The notes: generated by a model not told the origin, from the sequence alone. Shown: positions 6,376 to 14,047, numbered from the stretch's first letter. The stretch is 18,310 nucleotides of DNA from an uncultured Lachnospiraceae bacterium (GCA_910584845.1 CAJUDH010000031.1:1-18310); one strand, 5' to 3'. Program-made: numbers and translations.

Positions 6376-7524
6376 ATGGTAAAAGGCTTTTTGCCACTAT
6401 TTTTGATTGCGGCGTATCTGGTATATGGATTGCCCGCCGGACAGGGCTTTTCCGTAACCGGAGGGACCGGGGCCCAGGGGAATAGCCGGCATGGGGCCGG
6501 GGAAATTTATGAAAAAGAAACGGTTTCGCCAGATAAGGTTACCCTTTCTTTTGCCGGGGATATCAGCTTTGCCGAAGGGTATGCCAACATGGGATATTAC
6601 CATAGGCATGGGGATGATATTTCCCAGTGCGTCGCGCCGGAATTGATCGCCCGGATGGACGGGGCAGACATTATGATGGTTAATAACGAATTCGCTTACA
6701 GTAAACGGGGGGCGCCTTTGGCAGGTAAAACGTTTACTTTCCGGGCCAGCCCGGAAACAGCGGGGAATTTGGGGAAATTGTCGGTGGATATTGTGTCTTT
6801 GGCAAACAACCATGTGTATGATTATGGGGAGGAGGCTTTTTTGGATACCCTGGATACTTTGGAACAATACAATATTCCTTATGTGGGGGCCGGCAGAAAC
6901 CGGGAAGAGGCAAAAAAGATTGTCTATTTTTGCGCCAACGGGATGAAGATTGCCTATGTTGGGGCCACCCAGGTGGAACGGTCTTATGTATTTACCAAGG
7001 AGGCGACAGATACTGCGCCAGGGGTTTTGCGCACGTACGACCCGGAGGTTTTTTTGGAGGTAATCCAAAAGGCAAAAGAAACCAGTGATTTTGTGGTGGT
7101 TTATGTCCACTGGGGAACCGAAGGGTCCAGCCGATTTGAGGAGGATCAACAGCTGCTGGGCCATCAATATATTGATGCCGGCGCAGATTTGGTTATTGGC
7201 GACCATCCCCATTGCCTGCAAGGGGTAGAATATTATAAAGGGGCCCCTATTTTTTATAGTTTAGGCAACTTCTGGTTTAACAGCAAAACCCAAAGCACCG
7301 GGCTGGCGGAGGTGGATATTTCTTCAAAAGGCATACAGGAATTCCGTTTTGTGCCTTGCCTGCAGCACGGGTGCAGGACGGACCTGGTTGGGGATCCGGC
7401 GAAAAAACAACAGATGTTTTATTACTTGGAAAGCATCTCTGCCAATGCAGAGATAGACGAAAACGGGGTAATCCGGGAGAAAGGCGTTGTTAAGCATGCA
7501 AAAGAGGAAGCTAAACCATTTTAG
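6376..7524 (+). CDS. CapA-family (poly-gamma-glutamate synthesis-type) exported protein
   Basis: The frame is open from ATG 6280, but that codon lies inside a terminator hairpin and upstream of the promoter. ATG 6376 has AAGGAGG at 6364-6370 and gives a proper signal/anchor (MVKGFLPLFLIAAYLVYGL), so I use it: 382 residues. The CapA metallophosphatase-like fold is clear: LSFAGDISFAEG (Asp62), NNEFAY (~103-108), LANNHVYDYG (Asn144-His146), YVHWGTE (His245) and GDHPHCLQG (275-283) followed by YSLGNFWFN. These correspond to the family's metal-binding and active-site motifs. CapA/PgsA proteins act outside the membrane in poly-gamma-glutamate capsule systems, but no capB/capC genes are present, so this is a stand-alone homologue of unknown substrate. 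It overlaps the next gene by 29 bases. Confidence 0.9.
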   Translation: MVKGFLPLFLIAAYLVYGLPAGQGFSVTGGTGAQGNSRHGAGEIYEKETVSPDKVTLSFAGDISFAEGYANMGYYHRHGDDISQCVAPELIARMDGADIMMVNNEFAYSKRGAPLAGKTFTFRASPETAGNLGKLSVDIVSLANNHVYDYGEEAFLDTLDTLEQYNIPYVGAGRNREEAKKIVYFCANGMKIAYVGATQVERSYVFTKEATDTAPGVLRTYDPEVFLEVIQKAKETSDFVVVYVHWGTEGSSRFEEDQQLLGHQYIDAGADLVIGDHPHCLQGVEYYKGAPIFYSLGNFWFNSKTQSTGLAEVDISSKGIQEFRFVPCLQHGCRTDLVGDPAKKQQMFYYLESISANAEIDENGVIREKGVVKHAKEEAKPF

Positions 7525-8311
7525 CCTTGCACAAATATGCCGTTCGGGCCAGTGTTTCCGTATGGACCCGATCGGAGACGGACGTTATCGGGTTATAGCA
7601 GGGGACCAGTATTTGGAAATCAGCCAAAAAGGGGACGAATGCATTTTCTTCTGTACCCAGGAAGCTTTTGAAAGTTTTTGGAAACGGTATTTTGATTTGG
7701 GGACAGACTATTCGGCCTTTTTGGCCCGGATTGACCCAGAGGATACGTATTTACGTGAGGCCGCGGCATTTGGCTCCGGTATCCGGATCCTTCGCCAGGA
7801 TTTGTGGGAGATGACGGTTTCCTTCCTGATTTCCCAGAGGAACCATATAGTGCGGATCAAAAGGTGCATCCAGAATATCTGTGAGGCTTATGGAAAACGG
7901 CAGGTAGGCGTGGGAGGTGCCATGTATTACGCTTTCCCCCGCCCGGAGGATTTGGCGGGGCTGGAAGAAGACGGGCTGTTAGGCTGTAACTTAGGCTACC
8001 GCAGCAAATATGTAGTCCGGGCCGCCAGGGACGTGGTTTCGGGCAAAGTGGATTTTGATAAAATAGGAAGGATGCCCTATGAAGAGGCCAGGGGAAAATT
8101 AATGGAGCTTTATGGGGCCGGTAGGAAGGTGGCGGACTGTATTTGCCTGTTTGCGCTGCATCAACTGGAATCGTTTCCTGTGGATACCCATATCAGCCAG
8201 GCTTTGGGGCGGTACTATCCGGCAGGCTTTCCTCAAAACCGCTACAAAGGCATGCAGGGCGTGCTGCAGCAGTATATTTTTTATTATGAGTTGGAGAAGC
8301 CCTGCCGGTGA
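7496..8311 (+). CDS. ogg: 8-oxoguanine DNA glycosylase/AP lyase (OGG1-type)
   Basis: This base-excision repair enzyme removes 8-oxoguanine from DNA. The N-terminal domain has the damaged-base motif SGQCFRMDP. The helix-hairpin-helix-GPD domain has LYGAGRKVADCICLFALHQ followed by SFPVDTH, closely parallel to human OGG1, placing the catalytic lysine at residue 211 and the catalytic aspartate at 230. ISQRNHIVRIKRCIQNICE is the usual helix before it. The frame extends to a TTG at 7487, but ATG 7496 is better placed relative to GGGAGAAAGG (7475-7484). At 271 residues it is a normal length for clostridial Ogg. It begins inside the end of the CapA gene, implying co-transcription. The pairing with CapA is not a known pathway link. 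Confidence 0.93.
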   Translation: MQKRKLNHFSLAQICRSGQCFRMDPIGDGRYRVIAGDQYLEISQKGDECIFFCTQEAFESFWKRYFDLGTDYSAFLARIDPEDTYLREAAAFGSGIRILRQDLWEMTVSFLISQRNHIVRIKRCIQNICEAYGKRQVGVGGAMYYAFPRPEDLAGLEEDGLLGCNLGYRSKYVVRAARDVVSGKVDFDKIGRMPYEEARGKLMELYGAGRKVADCICLFALHQLESFPVDTHISQALGRYYPAGFPQNRYKGMQGVLQQYIFYYELEKPCR

Positions 8312-8401
8312 CAAGCCGGTTTTTGTGGCTGGCAGAATGTCCTATGAAATCAGGCTGAGGGGCTTTGAGGGTACATTGCGATTCGTAAGGAGGTTATCCG
8401 G

Positions 8402-9055
8402 ATGGTTCAAAAGATATGTCCAATATGCGACCAGGCTATGAGGTCTGCGCATTATTGTAAAAATTGCAGGAAGTGGGTACGCCACCCCTATGTGCGGGAT
8501 GTAGGCTATTATTTAAATGAACGTCATCCGGACTATGAGAAAGGCTGCCATTATCATAATAGCCCGGAGTTTTCAAAAGACGGGGGCTGGCCGGGGCCGG
8601 AAACCCCTACAGGAGGATGGAAGCTGCGGGACGGGGCCGTGGAAGGGCCAGGGAAAAAAACAGATATGGACTGGGTGGCTATTGTTGCCGCCCTGATAAT
8701 TGTGGCCAGCATCAGTACCTTGAAATTGGGGATGGATGCTGTTGGCCAATGGGGGAAATCAAGGGGTGGGGCGGAAGGTTTTGCGGGAAGGCAGGAAGCA
8801 GGGGAAGATTTTGAAGGCCCGGAGGGCTATGATGGTGAGTGGGGGTATGGAGACGGCTGGGACTACGGCGGCGAGGGGGGATATGGAGACGGCTGGGGCT
8901 ACGGCGGCGAGTGGGGGTATGGAGACGGCTGGGGCTACGGCGGCGAGTGGGGGTATGGAGACGGCTGGGGCTACGGCGGCGAGTGGGATTATTATGATGA
9001 TTGGGAATGGGAATATGACGGGGAATTTGATGGCTACAAGGAGATGAAGCAATGA
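8402..9055 (+). CDS. Zinc-ribbon, single-span membrane protein with Gly-Trp-Tyr tandem repeats
   Basis: Function is unknown. ATG 8402 has AAGGAGG 8 bases upstream. Three parts are visible. (1) Residues 6-22 form a zinc-ribbon knuckle pair (CPIC, 9 residues, CKNC), followed by YYLNERHPDYEKGCHYHN, where Cys49, His50 and His52 could bind a second metal. (2) One hydrophobic span at ~90-114 (DWVAIVAALIIVASISTLKL). (3) From residue 145, four 12-residue repeats of the type GEWGYGDGWGYG, then an acidic-aromatic tail (WEWEYDGEF). The N-terminal module looks like one shared by other clostridial small proteins; the repeat region looks lineage-specific and disordered. Its stop overlaps the metF start (ATGA), so translation is coupled to metF. 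A membrane-anchored adaptor is possible, but nothing indicates a methionine role. Confidence 0.85.
   Translation: MVQKICPICDQAMRSAHYCKNCRKWVRHPYVRDVGYYLNERHPDYEKGCHYHNSPEFSKDGGWPGPETPTGGWKLRDGAVEGPGKKTDMDWVAIVAALIIVASISTLKLGMDAVGQWGKSRGGAEGFAGRQEAGEDFEGPEGYDGEWGYGDGWDYGGEGGYGDGWGYGGEWGYGDGWGYGGEWGYGDGWGYGGEWDYYDDWEWEYDGEFDGYKEMKQ
8834..8977 (+). repeat. Four tandem 36-bp in-frame repeats
   Basis: Units at 8834-8869, 8870-8905, 8906-8941 and 8942-8977 encode GEWGYGDGWDYG, GEGGYGDGWGYG and two copies of GEWGYGDGWGYG. A partial fifth unit (GEW) follows. The last two full units are almost identical at the DNA level, including silent positions, which points to recent slippage or unequal exchange. 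Confidence 0.95.
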
Positions 9056-9909
9056 AGATAAAAGAGATTCTCGCAAAAAAGGAGCCTATGTTATCGTTTG
9101 AGGTTTTTCCTCCGAAAACGGGGGATCATTATGAGACGGTAGAAAAGGCGGCGGTTGAAATATCCAGGCTAAAGCCGGCTTTTATGAGCGTGACTTATGG
9201 GGCGGGCGGAGGGACCAGCCAATATACAGTGGACATTGCCTCTGCCGTACAGGCGCAGGGGGTAACGCCTTTGGCCCATTTAACCTGTGTGTCTTCTACC
9301 AGGGAAAAAGTGCGGTCGGTGCTGGAAGAATTAAAGCGGCGGAAAATAGAAAATGTGCTTGCTTTGCGGGGGGATATCCCCCAGGACGGGAAAGTGGAAA
9401 AGGATTACCGGTACGCCTCGGAATTGATTGGGGAGATCCGGAAAAACGGCGATTTTTGTATTGGGGCCGCCTGTTATCCGGAAGGCCATGTGGAATCGGC
9501 AAATAAAGAAGCGGATATTCATTATTTGAAAGAAAAGGTAGAGGCAGGCTGCGATTTCGTTACCACACAAATGTTTTTTGACAACAATATTTTATATAAT
9601 TACTTATACCGGATCCGGGAAGCCGGGGTCACGGTACCTGTGGTTGCCGGGATTATGCCGGTAACCAGCGCCGCCCAAATCGGAAGGATATGCCGTATGT
9701 CCGGAACTTATCTGCCGTCGCGTTTCAAAGCCATTGTAGACCGGTTCGGCCAGAACCCCGCTGCTATGAAACAGGCCGGGATTGCTTATGCCACGGAACA
9801 GATCATAGATTTGGTGGCCAATGGGGTCAATGGGATCCATGTATATTCTATGAACAAACCAGACGTGGCGGCCCGGATCCGGGAGAACCTGTCGGAGATT
9901 TTACGGTGA
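9052..9909 (+). CDS. metF: Methylenetetrahydrofolate reductase
   Basis: This flavoprotein reduces 5,10-methylene-THF to 5-methyl-THF, the methyl donor for methionine synthase (and, in acetogens, for the Wood-Ljungdahl pathway). It is a TIM barrel with family landmarks: LSFEVFPPK (residues 14-22), MSVTYGAGGG (45-54), VLALRGDIP (about 102-110), TTQMFFDN (about 167-174) and VVAGIMPV. At 285 residues it is a normal bacterial length. The ATG overlaps the preceding stop by 4 bases (ATGA), with AAGGAG just upstream. Its own stop overlaps the next gene's GTG start (GTGA). The activation domain and metH follow directly, so the role is methionine synthesis. No SAM or cobalamin riboswitch was seen upstream. 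Confidence 0.96.
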   Translation: MKIKEILAKKEPMLSFEVFPPKTGDHYETVEKAAVEISRLKPAFMSVTYGAGGGTSQYTVDIASAVQAQGVTPLAHLTCVSSTREKVRSVLEELKRRKIENVLALRGDIPQDGKVEKDYRYASELIGEIRKNGDFCIGAACYPEGHVESANKEADIHYLKEKVEAGCDFVTTQMFFDNNILYNYLYRIREAGVTVPVVAGIMPVTSAAQIGRICRMSGTYLPSRFKAIVDRFGQNPAAMKQAGIAYATEQIIDLVANGVNGIHVYSMNKPDVAARIRENLSEILR

Positions 9910-10598
9910 CGGCCATAGGCGGGATGGAAAAATGGCTGGAAACCGGAGAAGGCTTTCCCTGGAACCGGAATGAGGTCTTGCGGTATCTGGGTTATCGGGG
10001 CCAGGAAATCCCGGGAAATGTAGAGGCGTTGATAGAAGAGTGCCAGCAGGAACTGGAACGGGCGGCCCAGGCAAAATCCACCTGGAAAGAATATCCGTTG
10101 GAAATCCGGGGCCATGTGCTGGACATGTGGTGCCTGCAGGTTAAAAGCATGGGCTTGGAACGGAATTTAAAGGACTGCCAAAAAGTCCTTTTGTTTGGGG
10201 CTACTTTGGGAAGTGGGGTAGACTTGCTTTTGCGCCGGTATGGGCGGCTGCAGATGAGTAAAGCAGTGGTGGTCCAGGCGGCTTCGGCAGCGATGCTGGA
10301 AACTTATTGCGACTGGCGCAATGAGGCTTTAAAGAGGGAGTACCGGGAGAAAGGGTGGTATATGCGCCCCCGGTTCAGCCCCGGCTATGGGGACTTCCCC
10401 CTGGAATGCCAAAAAAGGGTGACGGCAGCCCTGGAGCTGGACCGGCGGATCGGGGTTACGCTGACCGGCAGCCTTTTGATGGCCCCTTCCAAGTCGGTGA
10501 CAGCGGTGATGGGCCTTAGCAAAAAGCCAAGGATCTGCAGTGTACAGGGATGCGAAGCATGTGGAAAGGCGGACTGCGAATACCGGAGGCAGCCATAG
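9906..10598 (+). CDS. Detached MetH reactivation (AdoMet-binding) domain protein
   Basis: In E. coli MetH, a C-terminal domain binds S-adenosylmethionine and reductively re-methylates cob(II)alamin. Here it is a separate gene, as in many clostridia. The motif RPRFSPGYGDFPLE (154-167) corresponds to the RPAPGYP-type AdoMet-binding loop, and LTGSLLMAPSKSVTAVMGLS (186-205) to the domain's second conserved segment. The C-terminus carries a four-cysteine cluster (Cys211, 216, 219, 224; CSVQGCEACGKADCEYR), found in these stand-alone versions and possibly metal-binding. I choose GTG 9906 because GGAG lies 8 bases upstream and it overlaps the metF stop; ATG 9924 is a fallback. The product is 230 residues. 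It must act in trans on the MetH encoded 45 bases downstream. Confidence 0.9.
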   Translation: MTAIGGMEKWLETGEGFPWNRNEVLRYLGYRGQEIPGNVEALIEECQQELERAAQAKSTWKEYPLEIRGHVLDMWCLQVKSMGLERNLKDCQKVLLFGATLGSGVDLLLRRYGRLQMSKAVVVQAASAAMLETYCDWRNEALKREYREKGWYMRPRFSPGYGDFPLECQKRVTAALELDRRIGVTLTGSLLMAPSKSVTAVMGLSKKPRICSVQGCEACGKADCEYRRQP

Positions 10599-10643
10599 AA
10601 GGCCAAAGGGCTATCCGGCGAGAGGGCGGCAAAGGAGGCAGAT

Positions 10644-13064
10644 ATGGATATCAGAAAAGCGATGGAAGAACGGATACTATTTTGTGACGGCGGCATGGGG
10701 AGCCTGTTGCAGGCCAAGGGGCTTAAGCCCGGGGAACTTCCGGGTACATGGAACATAACCCATCCAGAGGCATTGGTGGAAATCCATAAAGCTTATCTGG
10801 ATGCGGGGGCAGACATTTTAACGACCAATACCTTTGGCGTAGACGCGCTGAAATATCCGGGGCAGACCGGATTTTCCGTGGAGGAGGCTGTGCAGGCGGC
10901 GGTGCGCAACGGGCGGGAGGCCATCCGCCAAAGCGGGAAAAAGGCATGGACCGCCCTGGACATAGGGCCTACAGGAAAACTTTTAAAACCGTTGGGGGAT
11001 TTGGACTTTGAAGATGCGGTCCGCCTGTTTGGCCAGGTTGCCGCTGCCGGGGCCAGGGAGGGGGCCGACTTGGTCCTTATTGAAACCATGAGCGACAGTT
11101 ATGAGGCAAAGGCGGCGGTGCTGGGGGTAAAAGAAAACTGTAGCCTTCCGGTATTTGTGACCGTGACATTTGACGAGAAGGGGAAGTTGCTGACCGGCGG
11201 GAACCCTGCTTCGGTTGTTGCCCTGCTGGAGGGCTTAGGGGTAGACGCCCTGGGGATGAACTGTGGATTGGGCCCCGTACAGATGAAAGGGATTTTGGAA
11301 GAAGTCCTGCGCTATGCGTCGATGCCGGTAATCGTCAACCCCAATGCAGGGCTGCCCCGCAGCGAAGGCGGGAAGACCATGTACGATATTGACCCGGATA
11401 CTTTCGCGGCCTGGATGGAGGAAATTGCACGGATGGGGGCCAGGGTTGTGGGGGGATGCTGCGGCACCACGCCAGACCATATCCGGCGGACCGTGGAACG
11501 CTGCCGGGGGATAAAACATGGGCCGGTGGAAAAAAAGAAGAGGACCCTGGTCTCTTCTTTTGCGCAGGCAGTGGAAATCGGCCGGGATCCCGTGGTAATC
11601 GGGGAGCGGGTCAACCCAACCGGGAAGCCAAAATTAAAACAGGCTTTGCGCAGCCATGACCTGGAGTATCTTTTGCGGGAGGCAGCCACGCAGCAGGACC
11701 ATGGGGCCCATGTGCTGGACGTTAACGTGGGGTTGCCGGAGATCGACGAGCCATCTATGATGGAAGAGGTGGTGAAGGAACTGCAAAGCGTCGTGGACTT
11801 GCCGTTGCAGATCGACACATCCAACCTGGAGGCCATGGAGCGGGCTATGCGGGTATATAATGGAAAACCTATGGTCAATTCGGTCAATGGCAAAGAAGAG
11901 TCCATGAGGGGCATATTCCCCTTAATAAAAAAATACGGAGGCGTGGTGGTCGCCCTGGCCCTGGATGAGGCCGGAATCCCGGAAACGGCAGACGGGCGTA
12001 TTGCGGTTGCGAAAAAGATTTACGATACGGCGGCGGAGTATGGCATCGGGCCGGAGGATATTGTGGTCGACACGTTATGTATGGCCATCAGCTCGGACAG
12101 CCAGGGCGCTTTAACGACGCTGGAGGCGGTACGCCGGATAAAAAGGGAGCTGGGCGCAAAGACCATCCTGGGGGTTTCCAACATCTCTTTTGGGCTTCCC
12201 ATGCGGGAGAATGTGAATGCGACGTTTTTTGCCATGGCATTGCAAAATGGGCTGGATGCCGCTATTATGAACCCCAATTCTGACGGGATGATGCGGGTGT
12301 ACCATAGCTTTCGGGCTTTGACGGCTTTGGACAGCCGATGTGGGGATTATATCCAGGCATATGCACAGGAAGCGGACAGGAAGAAAAGCGGCCTTTCAGA
12401 AAAGGGAAACGCCGGGAAGAAAGATCCGGAAAAAGGGGAGGCCTCTTTATTGGCAGAAAGTATTGAGAGGGGGCTAAAAGACCAGGCAGCCCGGGCAGTC
12501 CGGACGCTTTTGGCTGCCCGGGGCCCTATGGACCTGATAAACCAAGAAATGATCCCGGCTTTGGATCGGGTAGGCAAAGGTTTTGAGGCAGGCACGGTTT
12601 TCCTGCCACAGCTTTTGATGAGTGCGGAGGCGGCCAAGGCGGCTTTTGAGGTGGTCAAGGAAACCATGCGGGCAGCCGGCGGGGCGCAAAAGAAAAAGGG
12701 GGATATTATCCTGGCGACCGTCGAAGGGGATATTCATGACATAGGAAAAAATATTGTGAAAGTACTTTTGGAAAATTACGGTTATGAGGTGCTGGACTTA
12801 GGGAAGGATGTGCCGCCGGAACAGATTTTGGAAGTAGCTGTAAAACGGCAGGTAAAGCTGGTGGGGTTAAGCGCCCTGATGACCACTACGGTCCCGAGTA
12901 TGGAAAAAACCATTGGCCTGCTGCGCAAGGAGGCCCCATGGACGAAAATAATGGTTGGGGGCGCCGTCCTGACAAAAGAATATGCCGATTCTATGGGGGC
13001 GGACCAGTATTGCCGGGACGCTATGGCGTCAGTCAATTACGCAGAAAAAGTTTTTGGAAATTAA
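10644..13064 (+). CDS. metH: Cobalamin-dependent methionine synthase, three-domain form
   Basis: It transfers the methyl group of 5-methyl-THF via cobalamin to homocysteine. ATG 10644 has AAAGGAGG at 10631-10638. Domain order: homocysteine-binding barrel ~1-290, starting ILFCDGGMGSLLQAKG, with zinc ligands Cys207 (MNCGLGP) and Cys272/Cys273 (VGGCCGTTPDH); pterin-binding barrel ~310-565 (VIGERVNPTGKPKLKQAL, DVNVGLPEIDEP, PLQIDTSN); cobalamin cap ~605-680; cobalamin-binding Rossmann domain ~685-806, with the lower-ligand His698 in DIHDIGKN. The zinc positions match those I recall for the Thermotoga maritima enzyme. It ends after the cobalamin domain at 806 residues; the activation domain is the preceding gene. 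The linker at ~575-605 is unusually Lys/Glu/Gly-rich. An intergenic promoter right after the stop starts the next gene. Confidence 0.96.
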   Translation: MDIRKAMEERILFCDGGMGSLLQAKGLKPGELPGTWNITHPEALVEIHKAYLDAGADILTTNTFGVDALKYPGQTGFSVEEAVQAAVRNGREAIRQSGKKAWTALDIGPTGKLLKPLGDLDFEDAVRLFGQVAAAGAREGADLVLIETMSDSYEAKAAVLGVKENCSLPVFVTVTFDEKGKLLTGGNPASVVALLEGLGVDALGMNCGLGPVQMKGILEEVLRYASMPVIVNPNAGLPRSEGGKTMYDIDPDTFAAWMEEIARMGARVVGGCCGTTPDHIRRTVERCRGIKHGPVEKKKRTLVSSFAQAVEIGRDPVVIGERVNPTGKPKLKQALRSHDLEYLLREAATQQDHGAHVLDVNVGLPEIDEPSMMEEVVKELQSVVDLPLQIDTSNLEAMERAMRVYNGKPMVNSVNGKEESMRGIFPLIKKYGGVVVALALDEAGIPETADGRIAVAKKIYDTAAEYGIGPEDIVVDTLCMAISSDSQGALTTLEAVRRIKRELGAKTILGVSNISFGLPMRENVNATFFAMALQNGLDAAIMNPNSDGMMRVYHSFRALTALDSRCGDYIQAYAQEADRKKSGLSEKGNAGKKDPEKGEASLLAESIERGLKDQAARAVRTLLAARGPMDLINQEMIPALDRVGKGFEAGTVFLPQLLMSAEAAKAAFEVVKETMRAAGGAQKKKGDIILATVEGDIHDIGKNIVKVLLENYGYEVLDLGKDVPPEQILEVAVKRQVKLVGLSALMTTTVPSMEKTIGLLRKEAPWTKIMVGGAVLTKEYADSMGADQYCRDAMASVNYAEKVFGN

Positions 13065-13067
13065 GGC

Positions 13068-13096
13068 TTGTATTTCCGCATATCCTTCGGTAGAAT
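13068..13096 (+). promoter_or_regulatory. Sigma-A promoter of the ComEA-like gene
   Basis: TTGTAT (13068-13073), 17 bases, TAGAAT (13091-13096). It begins 4 bases after the metH stop. Transcription would start near 13103, giving a leader of about 38 bases to ATG 13141. Confidence 0.6.
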
Positions 13097-13140
13097 AGTA
13101 ATAGGCTGAATTGGGATTCTCTCGGGCAAGGGAGAAGAAC

Positions 13141-13818
13141 ATGAATACATGGATAAAGGATTATGGAAAACGGCTTGCATTGGCCATATTCATCCTGGCA
13201 GCAGGATGCGCATATAGCTGCGGCTGGCGGCAGGAAAGCTGGCAGTTTTCTCAGGTTCAGGGGACACAAGAGGATCCGGAAGGGGCGCAAGCCGGGGAAG
13301 AAGGCGGGGCGCCCGGGGGCCATTCGGGGGCGCCGGACAGCTCCGGCGCCGACGGTTTGCGCCCAGAACCAGATGCACAAAGGGAAATGCCACCTTGTTA
13401 TGTGCATGTCTGCGGGGAAGTAAAACGTCCGGGGGTATATGAGCTAAAAGAAGGGCAGCGGGTTTATGAAGCAGTCCATTTAGCCGGCGGATTTACGGAC
13501 CAGGCGGCAGAAAGCTATCTGAATTTGGCGCAGCCGGTAGAGGATGGCATGAAGCTGGAAGTCCCCAACCGGGATCAGGCGCCGGAACCCGAATGGCCAA
13601 AGCCGGGCGAAAGCCCCAAAACCCAGGCCAAGGTGAACTTAAACAAAGCTTCCAAAGAGGAATTGATGGCCCTTAGGGGAATCGGGGAAGCAAAAGCAGA
13701 GGATATTATCCGTTATCGGGAAGAGCAGGGCGGATTTAACTGTATTGAAGACATTATGAACATTTCAGGGATCAAAGACGCTGCTTTTCAAAAGATAAAG
13801 GAGGAGATTACGGTTTGA
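13141..13818 (+). CDS. comEA: ComEA-like DNA-binding protein (SLBB plus helix-hairpin-helix)
   Basis: ComEA proteins sit outside the membrane, bind double-stranded DNA and pass it to the ComEC channel during transformation. ATG 13141 has GGGAG just upstream (13130-13134); a longer reading from TTG 13111 lacks a site and begins too near the promoter. Parts: N-terminal hydrophobic anchor ~11-28 with Cys23 (ILAAGC, a weak lipobox); a Gly/Pro/acidic linker ~40-82; an SLBB domain 86-143 (CYVHVCGEVKRPGVYELKEG, then VYEAVHLAGGFT); a second Pro-rich linker; and the HhH pair 164-224 (KVNLNKASKEELMALRGIGE, AKAEDIIRYREEQGGF). At 225 residues it is typical for Firmicutes ComEA. comEC is not adjacent, so competence cannot be inferred from this window. 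Confidence 0.9.
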   Translation: MNTWIKDYGKRLALAIFILAAGCAYSCGWRQESWQFSQVQGTQEDPEGAQAGEEGGAPGGHSGAPDSSGADGLRPEPDAQREMPPCYVHVCGEVKRPGVYELKEGQRVYEAVHLAGGFTDQAAESYLNLAQPVEDGMKLEVPNRDQAPEPEWPKPGESPKTQAKVNLNKASKEELMALRGIGEAKAEDIIRYREEQGGFNCIEDIMNISGIKDAAFQKIKEEITV

Positions 13819-13859
13819 CGTAGCCGCCTGGCAACGGCCAAAACGGAGGCCAAAAGTGC

Positions 13860-13912
13860 GCCGGCATTCCCGGACGCTAGCGCAAGGGCCCGGCAAGCGT
13901 GGTTCTTTATTT
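13860..13912 (+). terminator. Possible terminator of the ComEA-like gene
   Basis: GCCGG (13860-13864) pairs with CCGGC (13890-13894). Inside it CCC (13869-13871) pairs with GGG (13886-13888), and CGC with GCG around a TA loop. A loose T-rich tract (TTCTTTATTTT, 13902-13912) follows after 7 bases. The interrupted stem and the distance to the tract make it a weak candidate. Confidence 0.3.
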
Positions 13913-13938
13913 TGGGATATTTGGCGGAAGGCATGGTC

Positions 13939-14014
13939 AGGGTCAGCTGCAAAAGTAATTTTGCGGCTGATCCTGAAAGCGTGTGTGTTAAATGCTTTCT
14001 GCCATTTTATGGCA
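13939..14014 (+). ncRNA. Three contiguous hairpins upstream of the response regulator
   Basis: Hairpin 1 pairs 13939-13954 with 13959-13974, a 16-bp stem with two G-U pairs and a GTAA tetraloop. Hairpin 2 pairs GAAAGC (13975-13980) with GCTTTC (13994-13999). Hairpin 3 pairs TGCCAT (14000-14005) with ATGGCA (14009-14014). They abut without gaps and end 21 bases before the AGGAG of the response regulator gene. No U-run follows, so a simple terminator is unlikely. A leader element or a small RNA is possible; no known class is recognised. Confidence 0.4.
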
Positions 14015-14047
14015 TAGCCTGACAGGGGGAGAGGTAGGAGAGGATCA

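Noticed and set aside
6397..7221. 274-codon minus-strand frame opposite the CapA gene
   Set aside because: It is the antisense shadow of a clear CapA reading frame, with no start signals or recognisable domain.
8285..8330. CCGG-loop-CCGG followed by TTTTT as terminator after the glycosylase gene
   Set aside because: The stem has only 4-5 pairs and overlaps the stop codon; too weak to call.
8834..8977. CRISPR-like array
   Set aside because: The 36-bp units are contiguous with no spacers and encode an in-frame peptide repeat.
9690..9905. 5' extension of the MetH activation-domain frame within metF
   Set aside because: It overlaps the metF coding sequence by over 200 bases; GTG 9906 has a ribosome site and the normal stop-start overlap.
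13111..13140. Upstream TTG start for the ComEA-like protein
   Set aside because: It lies only about 8 bases after the predicted transcription start and has no ribosome site, whereas ATG 13141 has GGGAG correctly spaced.
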